Below, in pieces: positions 1 through 13,000 of a stretch of 64,000 bases of DNA. The position numbers were made by a program, and so were the translations under genes. Each line of letters begins with the position of its first letter. The first letter of the stretch is position 1. The stretch is from NCBI GenBank assembly GCA_963580285.1, contig OY757010.1:72630738-72694737 (forward strand), in the 5' to 3' direction. This DNA comes from Lucinisca nassula. Its lineage: Eukaryota; Mollusca; Bivalvia; Lucinida; Lucinidae. The notes below the pieces were generated by a model. It was not told the origin of the DNA. It ran no database searches and was given only the letters and a program-made list of their open reading frames with translations.

Positions 1-129
1 GGAAAAGACCTTTTATAATTTATCATACACCTAACTGAGATTCTTTTTAACGACAAATTCCTTATAACGGCACAATAATACGGAACAAATACTGTCTTTA
101 TAACACGGGACCTCTGTAATTGAAAGATA

Positions 130-530
130 ATTCTTGTCAGTTCTCCATAAAAACATATGGGTATTTATCATATGACGTCGTGTCTGAGAGTGTAATAACG
201 CCATGTAATATTTTCGATAATCAACTAGTGGATTAAATATGCAAATAAGCTAGATACGTCTCGTAACGTTACATGTACGACGTCCTTAACAACGCCGCGT
301 TTACTAATGGCAGAATATTGATATTTCTGTAAACAATCGTGAAAAAAATGCGTTTTAAATGTCATATGATAAATAGAATCTTTCATTCGTGCTCATGTAT
401 TATTGAATTTATTAAACTCGTTGAGGGAAAGGGATAAAATGCTCGGCACAGCCTCGCATTTTATCCCTTTTCCTCAACTCGTTTAATAAATTCAATAATA
501 CATGAACACTCGTGTAAGATCCTCTATGTA
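130..530 (+). repeat. Repeat R6 with terminal palindrome
   Basis: About 400 bp shared with 28382-28562 (continuing at 30492) and 56338-56640. Its right part is a palindrome around 395-510: arms reading ttattgaatttattaaactc and its complement flank a second inverted repeat, gggataaaatgc. Family unknown; probably a foldback element. Confidence 0.6.
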
Positions 531-647
531 TTGAAGCCGCCTCGTAGGTTTATATGGAGAAATAAGGAAAATAATCCTTCAGCTATCACCAATTACCCAC
601 CTTATCTGTTGCTATGGCCATAGTCTAGCCAATAAAATTAAAGAAAT

Positions 648-933
648 CGCATTATGATAACACATCCATGCGATATAGTGCACTTTTTCACATCTCCAAA
701 ATGGCTACTTTTCTGATGAAAATCCGTGATATTTTGTTTATAAATATTGCAAACTAAGGTTGTGGGTGCTCCTTAGAACCGCCTCAATGAGGCGGTTCTA
801 ACAAGTACCCACAACCTATGTCTTAGAGCAAAAATAAACATAAATAATGTATGCCCCCCATAAACCCCAGTTTTCTCTATATAAAGTGGGGTATAGAGGG
901 TCTTCATTTCACGGACTTGTTCACATGATGGCA
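648..933 (+). mobile_element. Foldback element FB1, copy 1
   Basis: Contains a palindromic core at 757-817 (gttgtgggtgctccttagaa against its complement) with outer flanks typical of FB1: 'catctccaaaatggctac' on one side and 'ttcatttcacggacttgtt' on the other. No coding capacity. Confidence 0.85.
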
Positions 934-1130
934 ACTTAGAATTTTGAAGTTGTTTAAACATGAGAGATTATTTCTTCTGACTTCCCTTTAAAAAAATGGT
1001 TTGCTCGTTAAAGCAAAGAATTAGAGCAAAGTGTTTCCTTCAGGAGTAGATCCCTATTGAAAACAGCATTTAATGTACATTATTTTGTATGTTAATTATA
1101 CAATATTTGTACATGCAAATTGTACCGGTA

Positions 1131-1390
1131 GTTTGTTTGTTTCTTTGATTTGAGGTTTAGCATCCCTGTCAACACTCAAAAGGTCATTTTGGAGACATTG
1201 CTTCCAATTTTGTGGGACTTTTACCCAACATTCAGATGAAATTACATCTCAAGCCCTGTCACCCAATGAAATCAATAGGGTTTATTAGCATGACAGTCCA
1301 ACTGGCACCACTTTGCCTGGGCAGGCTTAGAACCCTAAGCTGTTTACCAGTCCTCATGTGCGATCGGTTTTAGCTCTGTACTGGTAGTTG
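1131..1390 (-). mobile_element. SINE-B copy
   Basis: Minus-strand member of the abundant SINE-B family: 3' tail (gtttgtttgtttctttgatt on the + strand), then the tail domain, then 'gcctgggcaggcttaga'. Diverged. Confidence 0.8.
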
Positions 1391-1509
1391 AATATGTGCA
1401 TTAGTACTTGATAGAAAGCTCTTTGGTTTAATTATGTTGACTTATTATTAATACTTATACTTAATATAAGGATCCCATTTTCCATCCTTTCATTTTCTGG
1501 CCATCAACA

Positions 1510-1725
1510 TTAACCCATTTAGTACCAGAAACCCCTAAAGGGGTAATTGGCAATGAGGGCAGGCCCAGATCAGACATTCTGCGGCGTCTGATCAGGGCCT
1601 ACACTGTTTGCAAAAAGTTAAGCCATTTCTCGAATAAAATTTGAAGAAAACACAACCCATAAATTTTGAAATGGACTCCTGCTTTATATAAGGAGGAAGA
1701 TTCCATTTGGTAGACTAAGGGTTAA
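1510..1725. mobile_element. MITE-C copy
   Basis: Starts ttaacccatttagtaccaga and ends ctaagggttaa. The central palindrome gcccagatcagac...gtctgatcagggc is shared with other MITE families. Confidence 0.8.
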
Positions 1726-1935
1726 TGATAAAGTTATGTTTGCTATGAGGACCTATATCTGGGCCAATATGAAGTTATTTAATAATTGACAATTTAATTA
1801 ATTGACACAATTAAAAAAACATGATTTTTTACCTTAACCTAATATCACTTGACCGGTTAATATTGGTTGACATGGTGTTAATATGGCTAACCTCTTATAA
1901 ATACAGGATAGTCAGTTAGTAAAGTATGTTATTAA

Positions 1936-2135
1936 TTATCAAGTGTGTATACAGTATACATACAGAGAAACAGTCCACATGATATGGCTCGCATTTCTTT
2001 CCTAGTATAGTATATGCAAGTTGACCTCTGCTAAGAAGAGCTTGACCCCTTACTTATATCGGTTAACCTCATACTAATATCAATGACCTGCGATCAATAT
2101 TGAAATTCTTGGCTTTGATTGGTTATGAAATCATA
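1936..2135. repeat. Repeat R7, copy 1
   Basis: About 200 bp nearly repeated at 32285-32490 (shared stretches include caagtgtgtata and tcaatgacctg). No terminal repeats recognised. Confidence 0.65.
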
Positions 2136-2137
2136 TT

Positions 2138-2287
2138 AACCTTAGGTGAAATCCATATTAACCTTAGGTGAAATCCATATTAACCTGAGGTGAAATCCAT
2201 ATTAACCTGAGGTGAAATCCTTATAAACCTGAGGTGAAATCCATTCTAACCTGAGGTGAAATCGTGTAAACCTGAGGTGAAATCATC
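2138..2287 (+). repeat. 22-bp minisatellite, about 7 units
   Basis: Tandem units of aacctgaggtgaaatccata plus two bases, with the first two units differing (aaccttagg...). The last units shorten to about 20 bp. Confidence 0.92.
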
Positions 2288-2289
2288 AG

Positions 2290-2720
2290 AAATAATGATT
2301 TATGATGATAATAAAATTGTCATTAATCAAGTAATTTTATATTGGCCCAGTTACAGCATGGATGTGTTTTGATCATGTGAAATGTTGGGACAACCTTAGA
2401 GTCAACCCTTATGTTTAAGCCTGTTAACCAAGAACTGTAAGAACTATAGTCCAACCTGTATTGAGCAAGCACCTGCTTAAGACATGTGCTTACTTAATAC
2501 AGGTGGATTCTAATGCAGGTTCCTTTTTCGGGAACCAAATACATGCTGGCTTTAGACAGGTTGCTTGCTTATTAGATAATTAGAGGTGGCCATTAAGACA
2601 GGTTTTACTGTACATTAATGATCCTTGAATGTTATTCTTCCTTAGTAATGTCTCATGTAAGCATGACCTTGACCTATATGTCATGGTTCACTGAAATGAC
2701 AGATTATCTAGCCTTGATGT
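2290..2720. other. No feature recognised
   Basis: AT-rich sequence with a short piece like the 30620-30775 foldback (attaatcaagtaatttta at about 2322) and a loose inverted repeat near 2455-2510. No exon-like frame seen. Confidence 0.5.
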
Positions 2721-3012
2721 TTAATTCTTAGAAAAACTACATCTGAAAATGTCTGTTTATGTTGTCTGCTGTGTTGTTTATGTCATCTGTTGCATTTTGA
2801 TGTAAATTTTTCAAACATGTTCCTGCATACAGGCAAACAATGTGGACCCTGATCAGACTGCTCCTACAGGAGCAGACTGATCTGGGTCCACACTGTTTGC
2901 AAACAGGATTTTTCATGTAACCAGCAGGCAGTAAATCAGATGACAATTGTTGTGATTGGTATCTTAAGGGCCTGGGTTTCATCCATAAATTCTTAAGAAC
3001 AGTAAGGGTTTA
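2720..3012. mobile_element. MITE with shared central palindrome
   Basis: Palindromic centre at 2828-2913 (gcaaacaatgtggaccctga ... gcaaacagg), flanked by ttaattcttag and ttcttaagaacagtaagg. Related to MITE-B by centre, divergent at the ends. Confidence 0.6.
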
Positions 3013-3142
3013 AGCAGGAATACACCTCAACAGGTGGGGGTTGGGGTGGAATTCGAGTTATCGAAGTTTCACTGTATAACGCTGTTTTGTATACAACATG
3101 ATGTAAAGATGGATCCCCCAAAAATGTGTAGATTTTGTAGAT

Positions 3143-3364
3143 TTAACCCATTGAGTACCAGAAACCCCAAAACGGGTAATTGGCAAACAGTCCAGGCCCA
3201 GATCAGACACTGCAGAACGCAGCTTCTGATCAGGGCCTTCACTGTTGGTAAAAAGTTAAGCCATTTTCAAAATCAATTTTAAACACAACCTGACACCCCT
3301 AAATGTTGGAATGGACTTGTGCTATATATAAGGAGGAAGATTCCATTTGGTACAAAAAGGGTTA
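3143..3364. mobile_element. MITE-C copy
   Basis: Starts ttaacccattgagtaccaga and ends in tacaaaaagggtta, with the central palindrome at about 3187-3247. Confidence 0.8.
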
Positions 3365-3451
3365 CTGCACCTCAACAATACTGTTATAAACAGATTGTGG
3401 TGTACTTGATACACATTTGCGTGTAGGGATCTGGTACAATGACTGAATGTG

Positions 3452-3742
3452 CCCCACCCATCGGAGCTTGGAGAAATAGATTGGACTGCATGGGGCTTCC
3501 ATGCTGAGCTGAACCCGACCGCACATGAGTACTCAGATAAACTGCTTAGAAGTTCTAAGCCTGCCAAGCAATGATGCGTGAGTTGGACCAGTCATGCATA
3601 TAAACACTATTGGATTCATTGAGCGGCTGGGCTTGAGAATCAGATGTCATTTCATCTCAACCTGGGGAGTAAAAGTTCCACAAAATTGGAAGCACAGTCT
3701 CCGAAAGACGGACGTTAAACCTCATTTCAAACAAAAACAAAA
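3452..3742 (+). mobile_element. SINE-B copy
   Basis: Head ccacccatcggagcttggag, middle cctgccaagcaatg, tail domain, then cctcatttcaaacaaaaac. Slightly decayed. Confidence 0.85.
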
Positions 3743-3796
3743 GAATGACAGAATGTAGATTTGGCCCCTCAGAGCCATCAACAGAATTTGTGTTGT

Positions 3797-3992
3797 TTAA
3801 CCCTTAATATTTAATTAGGCCACACCCATTTCTGACTTTGAACCAATCAGAATATTTGATATGATTTATCCCTACAAATTCATAAACTGAATTTCAAACA
3901 GTGTCAACCCTGATCAGATGGCTGAAGCCATCAGATCTGGATCTACACTGTTTGCAAAGATGGGGTTTTGGGAACAGCAGGCTAAGGGTTAA
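3797..3992. mobile_element. MITE-B copy
   Basis: Ends ttaacccttaat and ggctaagggttaa; centre aacagtgtcaaccctgatca ... ctacactgtttgc. Lies 30 bp upstream of KYAT exon a. Confidence 0.82.
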
Positions 3993-4022
3993 TTTGTATT
4001 TCTTCTGGTGATGTATTTTCAG

Positions 4023-4074
4023 GGTAGAATTTGGGAAACTTGCAAGTGAATGTAATGCCTTAAATTTGGGACAG
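4023..4074 (+). CDS. KYAT3: KYAT coding exon a (first recognised)
   Basis: Acceptor tattttcag, donor gtgagt. The first base completes a split Trp codon from a missing upstream exon; the next 17 codons read [17 protein letters not shown], matching the family stretch just before GFPD. Ends in phase 0. Confidence 0.88.
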
Positions 4075-7000
4075 GTGAGTAAGCATTGAGAATTTGAGAC
4101 TAATCTAAGATAAACCTCTTTATAAGCTCTTTGTTTATAGTATATAGACTTACATAGGGAAGAAACCCATATAGGAAAAACTTTAAAGGTGCATTATTGA
4201 GCTACCGGGTCTCAATTTTTTTTTTCTGTTTTTTATCTTCAACGCATACTCCTTTGTCATGTGTATACTTTTGGAGCCAAATACCGCTTCAGAACTTTGT
4301 GAAAATGGTCGTTTTCATTCATGTTTACCCTTCGCTCTGAACATGTGTTCGGAATTTCTGTTCTAAAAATAAATCTGTCACTTTACACATACATGGCGAC
4401 AGTATCGTCTTTGAGTGTCGTTACTTATGGCATGGTATTCAGTGTCATATTTTTTCCCATTCATGCATGGCCTATGCAAACAAGGCCAAAAATGAACATC
4501 GCATAACATCATATAGGGGATTCTATTTTTGTCACGAACTAAAAATAGATCTAACTAGTGTTCGAAACCTAGTTAGGGAATCCCTGTCAAACTTGTTTAC
4601 CTGTCATCATAATTGTTCGCATTTTTGCATAAAATGCATTCATTTGTATTGTTTTAAAGAAAAATACTGGCTATATGTATTTTATTTTTGGAAGCTTTTT
4701 TTCCAGAAGGCTCAATAATGCACCTTTAACAATCGCCTTGTCTGAAACTAGAAGACCCATGTCTTTTAACCCCTAATGTGCCAAGAAAATCTACACCTGA
4801 AAATATCTGCTGCTGAATCTTCTTGCAAACTTTTCGAACACATTTTTTACACACATACAAACAGCTTGGACCCTGATCATGACCAGCAACATTTTGTAAA
4901 TCAAATAAACACATTTCATACAGGAGCCAGCCTCCGTAGCTCAGTGGGATGCGCGTCTGACTGGTGATCAGGAGGACGCGGCTTCGATACCTGCCGGGGT
5001 TGGCAACATTCTTTCGTGGAGATTGATCATGAAAACTTTTCTATGATCGTTCTCTCCCTTCCCCTGATTCAAGAAGGGCAGTTGTCAGTTTCTGCTTACG
5101 TATAAGTCTGCCCAGGAAAAGTGTGGATAGGTAAACTGACAAAAATGACCTAAAATAGTGTTGACTTGGCTGTTAAACTCTAATACAAACAAACCAATTC
5201 ATACAGGAAACCCCAACCTCAAGTGAACAAATCCGCGAAATGAACACCCCCTAAACCCCACTTTATATATAGTAAACTGGGGTTTACAGGGTGTACACTT
5301 ATTTGCTTATTTCTGCTCCAAGACATAGGTTGTGGGTACTAGTTAGAACCACCTCAATGAGGCGGTTCTAACGAGCACCCAAAATTTTATGTTTGCTGTA
5401 TAAATGAGAAAAATACCATGGATTTTCGTGAGAAAATTAGCCATTTTGGAGATGTGAAAAACTGCACGGGTGTGTTATCGTAATGAACAGGTCACTGGCA
5501 AACTGCGCAGGCCTGGCAGATCAGATGCCGCAGAGTGTGACATGTGATCAGGGCCTTCACTGTTTTCAAAAAGCTCAGCAATTTTTAAATAAATTTCTAA
5601 AGTCAACTCAACCTGGTACCCTTAAAATTTGAAATGTATTTTTGCTAGGTGAAAGATTCCAGTCAATACAAAATGGGTTTAACCCATTTAGTACCAGAAA
5701 CCCCAAAATGGGTACCAGGCAAACAGTGCAGGCCCGGATCAGAAGCCACAGAATGTGGCATCTGATCAGGGCCTTCACTGTTTTCAAAAGGCTCAGCAAT
5801 ATTTAAATTAAATTTCTAAAGTCAACTCAACCTGGTACCCTTAAATTTTGAAATGTATTTCTGCTAGGTGAAAGACTCCAGTCAATACAAAATGGTTTAT
5901 AAAAAAAAGCTATGTATTATTTCCCATTGCATGTGGGAAACCCATAAAGAGGAACCTTGGCAAACAGTGCAGGCACAGATCAGATGCCACAGAAGGCGGG
6001 CGTCTAATCAGGGCCTGCAATTTTGCTGATAGGATTTTCCATCAAAAATAAAATAAAAACAAAAAAATATGCCCCTTATATGACAAATGGACTTGTCCAA
6101 CTAATGGCATTGGAAGAGAATACAGTTGGCTATTTATACCATATGCATGCAAGTGTTGAGCTAATACAGACTTTTCTTTTGATCCCAAATACAGTGTTAC
6201 AAAGAGATTGTGGAGTAGTCACATACACACTACCTCTTTATAACACTATTAATAGGATCCAAAGCAGAAACCATGTTAGTGTTAGTTAAACACATTACGA
6301 AAACACACCTATACAAATACATTTTAAACTACCGCCGAAAAAAGGAACATTTTAGGCTGAGAAATTTTCTGTATGAGCTATACATTTTTGGGATCCATCT
6401 TACAACCTTGTTATAAATATCCAAAACCGTGTTTTAACGAGCAATGAAGTTTGTGTATTGAACACCCCTGTAAATACCACATTATATATAGAAAACCGGG
6501 TTTACAGGGGTATACATTATTTTGCAGATTTCTGCTCCCAGACATAGGTTTTGAGTACTCCCTAGGACCGGTGTTTCTAATGAGCACCAACAACCTATGT
6601 TTGAAGTACAGATAAGAAAAATATTCCATACAAATTTTCATTGGGATTTAACCCTTGTCCTGCTGAGCCCAGATATGCCTTATCTTTCAAACAATGTAGA
6701 TCCAGATCAGATGGCTTCTGAAGAAGCCATCTGATCCGGATCTACATTGTTTGTCATTCAGGTTGTGAATTTGTTACAATAATTTGCATCTAGTTATCTG
6801 ATTGGTTGATAATCAGTGGTGGGTGTGGCATATTTAAATATTCAACAGGTCAAGGGTTAAAGTAGTCATTGTAGAGATACGGAAGAATGCACTATGTCAC
6901 ATGGGTGTTTAATCCTAATGTTTGCCGGCCTCGGTAGCTCTGTCGGATGCGCGTCTGACTGGTGATCAGGAGGACGCTGGTTCGATACCTGCCGGGGTCG

Positions 7001-10000
7001 GAAACATTCTTTCGTGGAGATTGATCATGAAACCTTTTCTACGGTCATTCTCTCTTCCGCTGATTCAAGAAGGGCAGTTGTCAGTTTCTGGCGAAAGAAT
7101 GTGCACTGTCCTGGTTAACCGCTTACGTATAAGCTTGCCCAGGAAAAGTGTGGATAGGTAAACTGACGGGCTCAAAAATTACCTAAAATAGTGTTGACTT
7201 GGCTGTTAAACTTCAAAACAAACAAACAGACAAAATCCTAATGTTCTTTTTGACGCAGATCCCATTTGTGTGTCAGCATGGGCATTGGAGCAATATATTT
7301 CCTGAACCAATTGGTGCAATTTTACCAAACTTGCAAGGTGACACCACTTGCATAGGGGAAAATAATTTTGAAGGCCTTGATCTCATTGTGAAGGTCACAG
7401 GCTCCAAAAAACTGAAAACACTGCAGACCCAGGAGGAGCAGTCTAATCAGGGTCTTTACTGTTTGCTATTCAGTCTGCACCTTTTGGACTCCTTGCTGGA
7501 TCATGAAACAAACATGTTAAAATTTTAGGAGTATTAAAGAAAGTCCTCAAAGTGTCCCAATTATAGGATTTTTATGTTATGTCCTGAACCAATAAGTGAA
7601 TTTTGGTGTCACTTCTGACTGGTGATTCAGCAGACTACACAAGAATTTATTAGATTTTGGTGACCTTGATCTAGTTTGTAAGGCCATATGGGTCCAAATA
7701 TTCAACTTTTGCTTGTATGTACCATATCTCTTGTACAAATGGAAGAGCCGGCCTTGGTAGCTGAGTCGGATGCCCTTCTGATTGGTGATCAGGAGGATGC
7801 AGGTTAGCTGCCGGGGTCGGCTACATTCTTTCCTGGAAATTGATCATAAAAATTTTTCTGCTATCATTCTCCCCATTCCACTGATTCAAAAGGGCTCAAA
7901 AATGACCTGAAATAGTGTTGACTGGGCTGTTAAACTCCAAAACAAACAAATGGAAGAATTATGTGGAAACATTGTACAATATATCATGGCAACATGACAT
8001 ATTCTTGATTTTACTTTGGTGACCTTGACCTCATTTTCAAAGTCAAATTCTGGTATTGGCCATACTTATGGTAGGGCACATAGTCTTCTGAAAATATTTC
8101 TAGTTTTCTGTGTACATTTCAGGGTTTTCCAGATTACCATCCTCCACAACATGTTATTGACAAGATGAAGGAAATAGTGGGAGGGGATGACCCCTTACAC
8201 CACCAGTACACAAGGTCATATGTAAGTGACTCAAGTTTATACTAAGGAATTCTGATGTGTATATGGATGTAAGAAGATGTATGATGATGGGTAACATCAA
8301 AAGTGTGTTATGTAACAAGAAGTTTAATTGGATAAGGCAAAAATATTTGTGACTGTTGAGTGTGTGATATACAGTCAGACTTCAATGGCTGGAACTCCTT
8401 TAGGACCTTGAAAATTTGTTCGAGACAGCAGTAGTTTGAGCCACTGAGGGTTACTATTAGTGCCATACCAGGAGGCATAATGGAGATAATTGTGGGATAT
8501 CTTTTCGGTGTTCTAGTTTATAAACGTATGTTGTGGTACTCATTAGAATGGCCTCATCGAGGCGATTCTAATGAGTACACACAACATACATTTGCAAGAT
8601 AAATGAAGAAAACCCCGTTAATTTATCCCTACATCTTATTTGGAGGAATTCCCTGCGGACTCAAGAACAGGTTTGACTCATCCATGATAAACAAGCCAAG
8701 TTCTACTTTACTGTCAGAAACCATCACAATATACTTGGAGATAATTAAGAAATGAATGTTTTTGTTTGTATGATTTGAGGTTTAATGTCCCCGTCAACAC
8801 TGTAAAGGTGATTTTGGAGATGTTGCTTCTAATTTTGTGGGGCTTTTACCCGACAATGAGATGACATGACATCTCAAGCCCTCAAAACCAATAGGTTTAT
8901 AAGCATGGACGGGCCGACTCGCACCGCTTTACCTGGACAGGCTGAGATCCTCTAAGCGGTGTACCAGTACTCTTGTGCGGGTCGGTTTCAGCTATGCGTG
9001 GAAGCATCATGCAGCCCATCTATTTCTTCAAGCCCCGATGGGTGGGGCCTCAAGAAATGAATGTACTTTATTTAACGAAGTGGTCCACTTAGACTCTTGA
9101 CCAGATGTTATTCAAACTTCAGTGAACATTGAATTAGTTACCTTTATTACTTATACACTGAAATTCCTATATTAAGAACACCTTTGGGTCTGTTCAAAAG
9201 TGGTCTTTTATACAACTTTTGAACAGTCCCAAAGGTGGTCCCTGACCAGGGGACACTGTGTGCAGAAAACTTGAAGGAAGTATAACTGAACCCTTCTAAA
9301 TAAGCTTTTTAAAGCAGTCTTAATTTTAGGTGGTCTTAATAGCAGGATTTTACTGTATTTCATTATTTTCCATCCATTATGAATTCTGGTTTGAGGGCCA
9401 AAATTTAAATAAAGAAAACAATTGCACACAGTGTTTCTGTGAACAGAAGAAGAGCTTTGTTGGCGTCATAAAGTCTTCATTGACATCCAATCATATTGAA
9501 GAGAACCATGGTTTATTTTGATGATAATGTGATGTCATATGAGCTACGTAAAACCTTGTATACCACCCATCGGGGCTTGGAGAAATAGATTGGGTTGCAA
9601 GGTACTTCCAAGCAGAGCTGACACTGACTGAACATTCAAATATAATGCCCGCCAATCGGGGCTTGAAGAAATAGTTGAGCTGCATGATGCTTCCACGCAG
9701 AGCTGAAATCCGACCGCACAAGAGTACTGGTAAACTGCTTAGAGGACCTAATCCTGCCCAGGCAAAGCGGTGCGAGTCGGAGCGCCCATGCTTATAAACC
9801 CTATTGGTTTCATTAGGCGACATGGGCTTGAGATGTCATTTCATCTCATTGTCGGGTAAGAGCCCCACAAAATTGGAAGCAACATCTCCAAAATGACCTA
9901 TACAGTGTTGACGGGGACGTTAAACCTCAAATCATACAAACAAAAACATTCATTTCTTAAATATCTCCAAGTATAATGTGATGGTTTCTGACATCAACAT

Positions 10001-13000
10001 CTCCAAAATGACCTATACAGTGTCGACGGGGACGTTAAACCGCAAATCAAACAAACAAAAACAATGTACTGGTAAACTGCTTAGAAGGTCTAAATATGTT
10101 CTTTGAAAGGGTTATTCTTTTGAAGCAAGGAATACCCTGCAGAACTGTAAAGTACGGAGTGTACAAGTTTTTTTTCGGGCCAGACTAGCTAGTTTCAGCC
10201 AATAAGTCTGCCCAGGCAAAGTGGTGTGAGTAGGACCATCCCTTAAACCCTAGCAGTTTCTTTGTGCAGTAAGGCTAGAGATGTCATTAGCTCACCTGAG
10301 CCGAAGGCTCATTGGTGAGCTGATAGTATGGCCAGGCAAAAATTCTGTGTGTGTGTGTGTGTGCACATTTTCAAACGTCTTCTCCTCCGGAACCGCTGGG
10401 CTGATTGTAGTCAAATTTCATGTGGAGGCTCCATGGGGTGGGGGAACGAAAGTTTGCATTTTTGGTCTAGGTCACATGACCAAGATTGCCGCCATGCCCA
10501 TATACGGTAAAAACCCTTCGAAAATCTTCTCCTCCGGAACCACTGGGCCGATTTGCATGAAACTTGGCATGTAGCACCTGGGACATGGGCCCATCATAAA
10601 TTGCATAAATGGTGTCCCTGGGATGACCTTGACCTATTTTACGCCAAGGTTAAATTTGGTAACATGGGCATTTGTATGGGAAAAAGTAGAAATGTCTGAT
10701 ATCTTGCAAACTGTTACAAATAATGCCACTAAACCATATATATTCTTATTCCTTATGATGAGGCGCATTAAGTGACATGGATTTTGGGACCCTGGGGCCC
10801 CCCGGGGGGCATGCCCCTCCCCCTTTTTTGCTCAAAATGCTTAATATCTCGGAAAAGGTTAAGATCCCCACCCACAAACCATATATATTCTTGTTCCTTA
10901 TGATAAGGCGCATTCAGTGACATGGACCTTTGGACCCGGGGGTCCCTGGGTGAGGGAGGGGGGCATGCCTAACCCCCTTTTTTCCACAAAATGCTTAATA
11001 TCTCGGAAACGGTTAAGATCCCCACCCATAAACCATATATATTCTTGTCGCATTCAGTGTAATGGACCGTTGGACCTACGGTTCCAGTGGAGGGGGGGGG
11101 GGGGGGGGCTGGGGGCCAACTCCCTTTATTGCATTGAATGCTTAATATCTCGGAAACAGTTGAGATCCCCACCCAGTTACACAGACCTTCAGTCCCTCTT
11201 GGCCAAAGATCACATATTAAAGTCTTTGAGGACTTCCTCAGAAAAGTCAGGTGAGCGATTCAGGACCAATGGTCCTCTGGTTTCATCTCAGTGTCGGGTA
11301 CAAGTCCCACAAATTGGCCTAATTAATATTGACATTATATTTTGTTTGTATAGGAGTTTAATGGCCCAGTCAACACTATTTAGGTCATTTTGAGCCGACC
11401 AGTTTACCTATCGACACTTTTCCTGGCAGGCTTATACGTAAGCTGTTAACCATTTGTCCAGTACAGTGTACATTCTTTCGCCAGAAACTCACAACTGCCC
11501 TTCTTGAATCAGTGGAAGGGAGATCATGACTGTAGAAAAGATTTCATGATCAACCTAGACGAAAGAATGTTGCAGACCCCGGCAGGTATTGAACCTGCGT
11601 TCTCCTGATCATCAGTCAGATGCGCATCCGACTGAGCTACTGAGGCCGGCAATATTGACATAACGTTATGATTACACACCCATGTGACATAGTGCATTCT
11701 CATATATCACTGAAATGGCTACTATTCTGATGAAACATTGGGATATTTTATTTATTAAAATGCAAATCATAGATTCAAGGTGCTCATTAGAACTGTCTCA
11801 TTGAGGCAGAACTTTCTAACGAGTACTCGCAACCTGTGTCTTATAGGATAAATAAGAAAAATAATGCATACCCCTGTTAACCCCAGCTTTCTCTATATAA
11901 AGTGGGGTCTAGAGGGGTGTTCATAGCAGACTTGTTGACATGATGAAACCTAAACACAAACTAGCAAAACAATAGTTGATTGTAGGGGTCTTCTGTAAAT
12001 GCATTCTAGCATGTTCAATATTTCGTTGTTTTCGCCCCCGCCCATCGGGGCTTGAAGAAATAGATGGGCTGCATGATGCTTCCACGCAGAGCTGAAACCG
12101 TCCGCGCTCGAGTACTGGTAGACAGCTTAGAAGATCTAAGCCTGCCCAGGCAAAACGGTGCGAGTCGGACCGTGCATGCTTATAAACCCCAATGGTTTCA
12201 GTGGGCGACAGGGCTTTAGATGTCATTTCATCTCAATGTCGGGTAAAAGTCCACCAAATTTGGAAGCAACGCCTCCAAAATTACCAACCGGTATACAGTG
12301 TTGACGGGGACTTAAACCTCAAATCAAACAGACAAACAAATCAATATTTGGTTGTGCTCTTGTTTGTTCGGCGTTTAATAGCCCATTCAACACTGTTGAG
12401 GTCGTGTCAGGCTGACTGATCATTTTACCCTGAATAACTAGTCCCCACATTTGCACACCATCCTTATAGTGTTAGATAAAGTATGATGGACCATTTCAGG
12501 GCAACCCACATCTTGTTAAGACACTGGCAGAACTGTACAAGCCTACCTTAGGGCGTGAAATTGATCCCTTCCATGAGATAACTGTTAGTGTTGGTGCATT
12601 TGGTATCCTGTTCTCTACAATACAGGGGCTTGTTAACCCAGGAGAGGAGGTATGTATACTTGGTCACTTGAGCAGGACATTTGTCCTGCTCATAAATTTT
12701 AAAATGCCAACAATGGTTGGCATTTTAAAATTTATAAGCATGACAACCAGGAGGTATGTATACTTGGTCTGAGGTTATAAAACATTTTCTTTTCGTGCTC
12801 AACTTACATGAGCATGAAAATTGTCCTGCTCATCAATTTCCTTTTATGCCCAACATTCTCCATATGTATACTGAGACAAACACATAACGCAACACATATA
12901 TGGTTAAATTTTCGTGGTAATTTCTAGTGCAGGATAGTCTGGATGACATATGTTGCTGAACTGTCACCAATGAATGATTTGGCTTCATTGATTTCGTTTT

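Noticed and set aside
2138..2287. CRISPR-like direct repeats
   Set aside because: The 22-bp units are contiguous with no unique spacers, and the DNA is eukaryotic; it is a minisatellite.
1..4020. Search for the KYAT initiator exon
   Set aside because: No frame ending in a TG|gt donor with family-like N-terminal residues was seen; the segment is mostly repeats, so no call was made.
4922..4995. Possible functional tRNA genes (several tRNA-like heads, e.g. 4922, 6925, 17965, 32788, 43477)
   Set aside because: Each is followed by the same SINE body and tail, is repeated in both orientations, and has stem mismatches; they are SINE heads, not tRNA genes.
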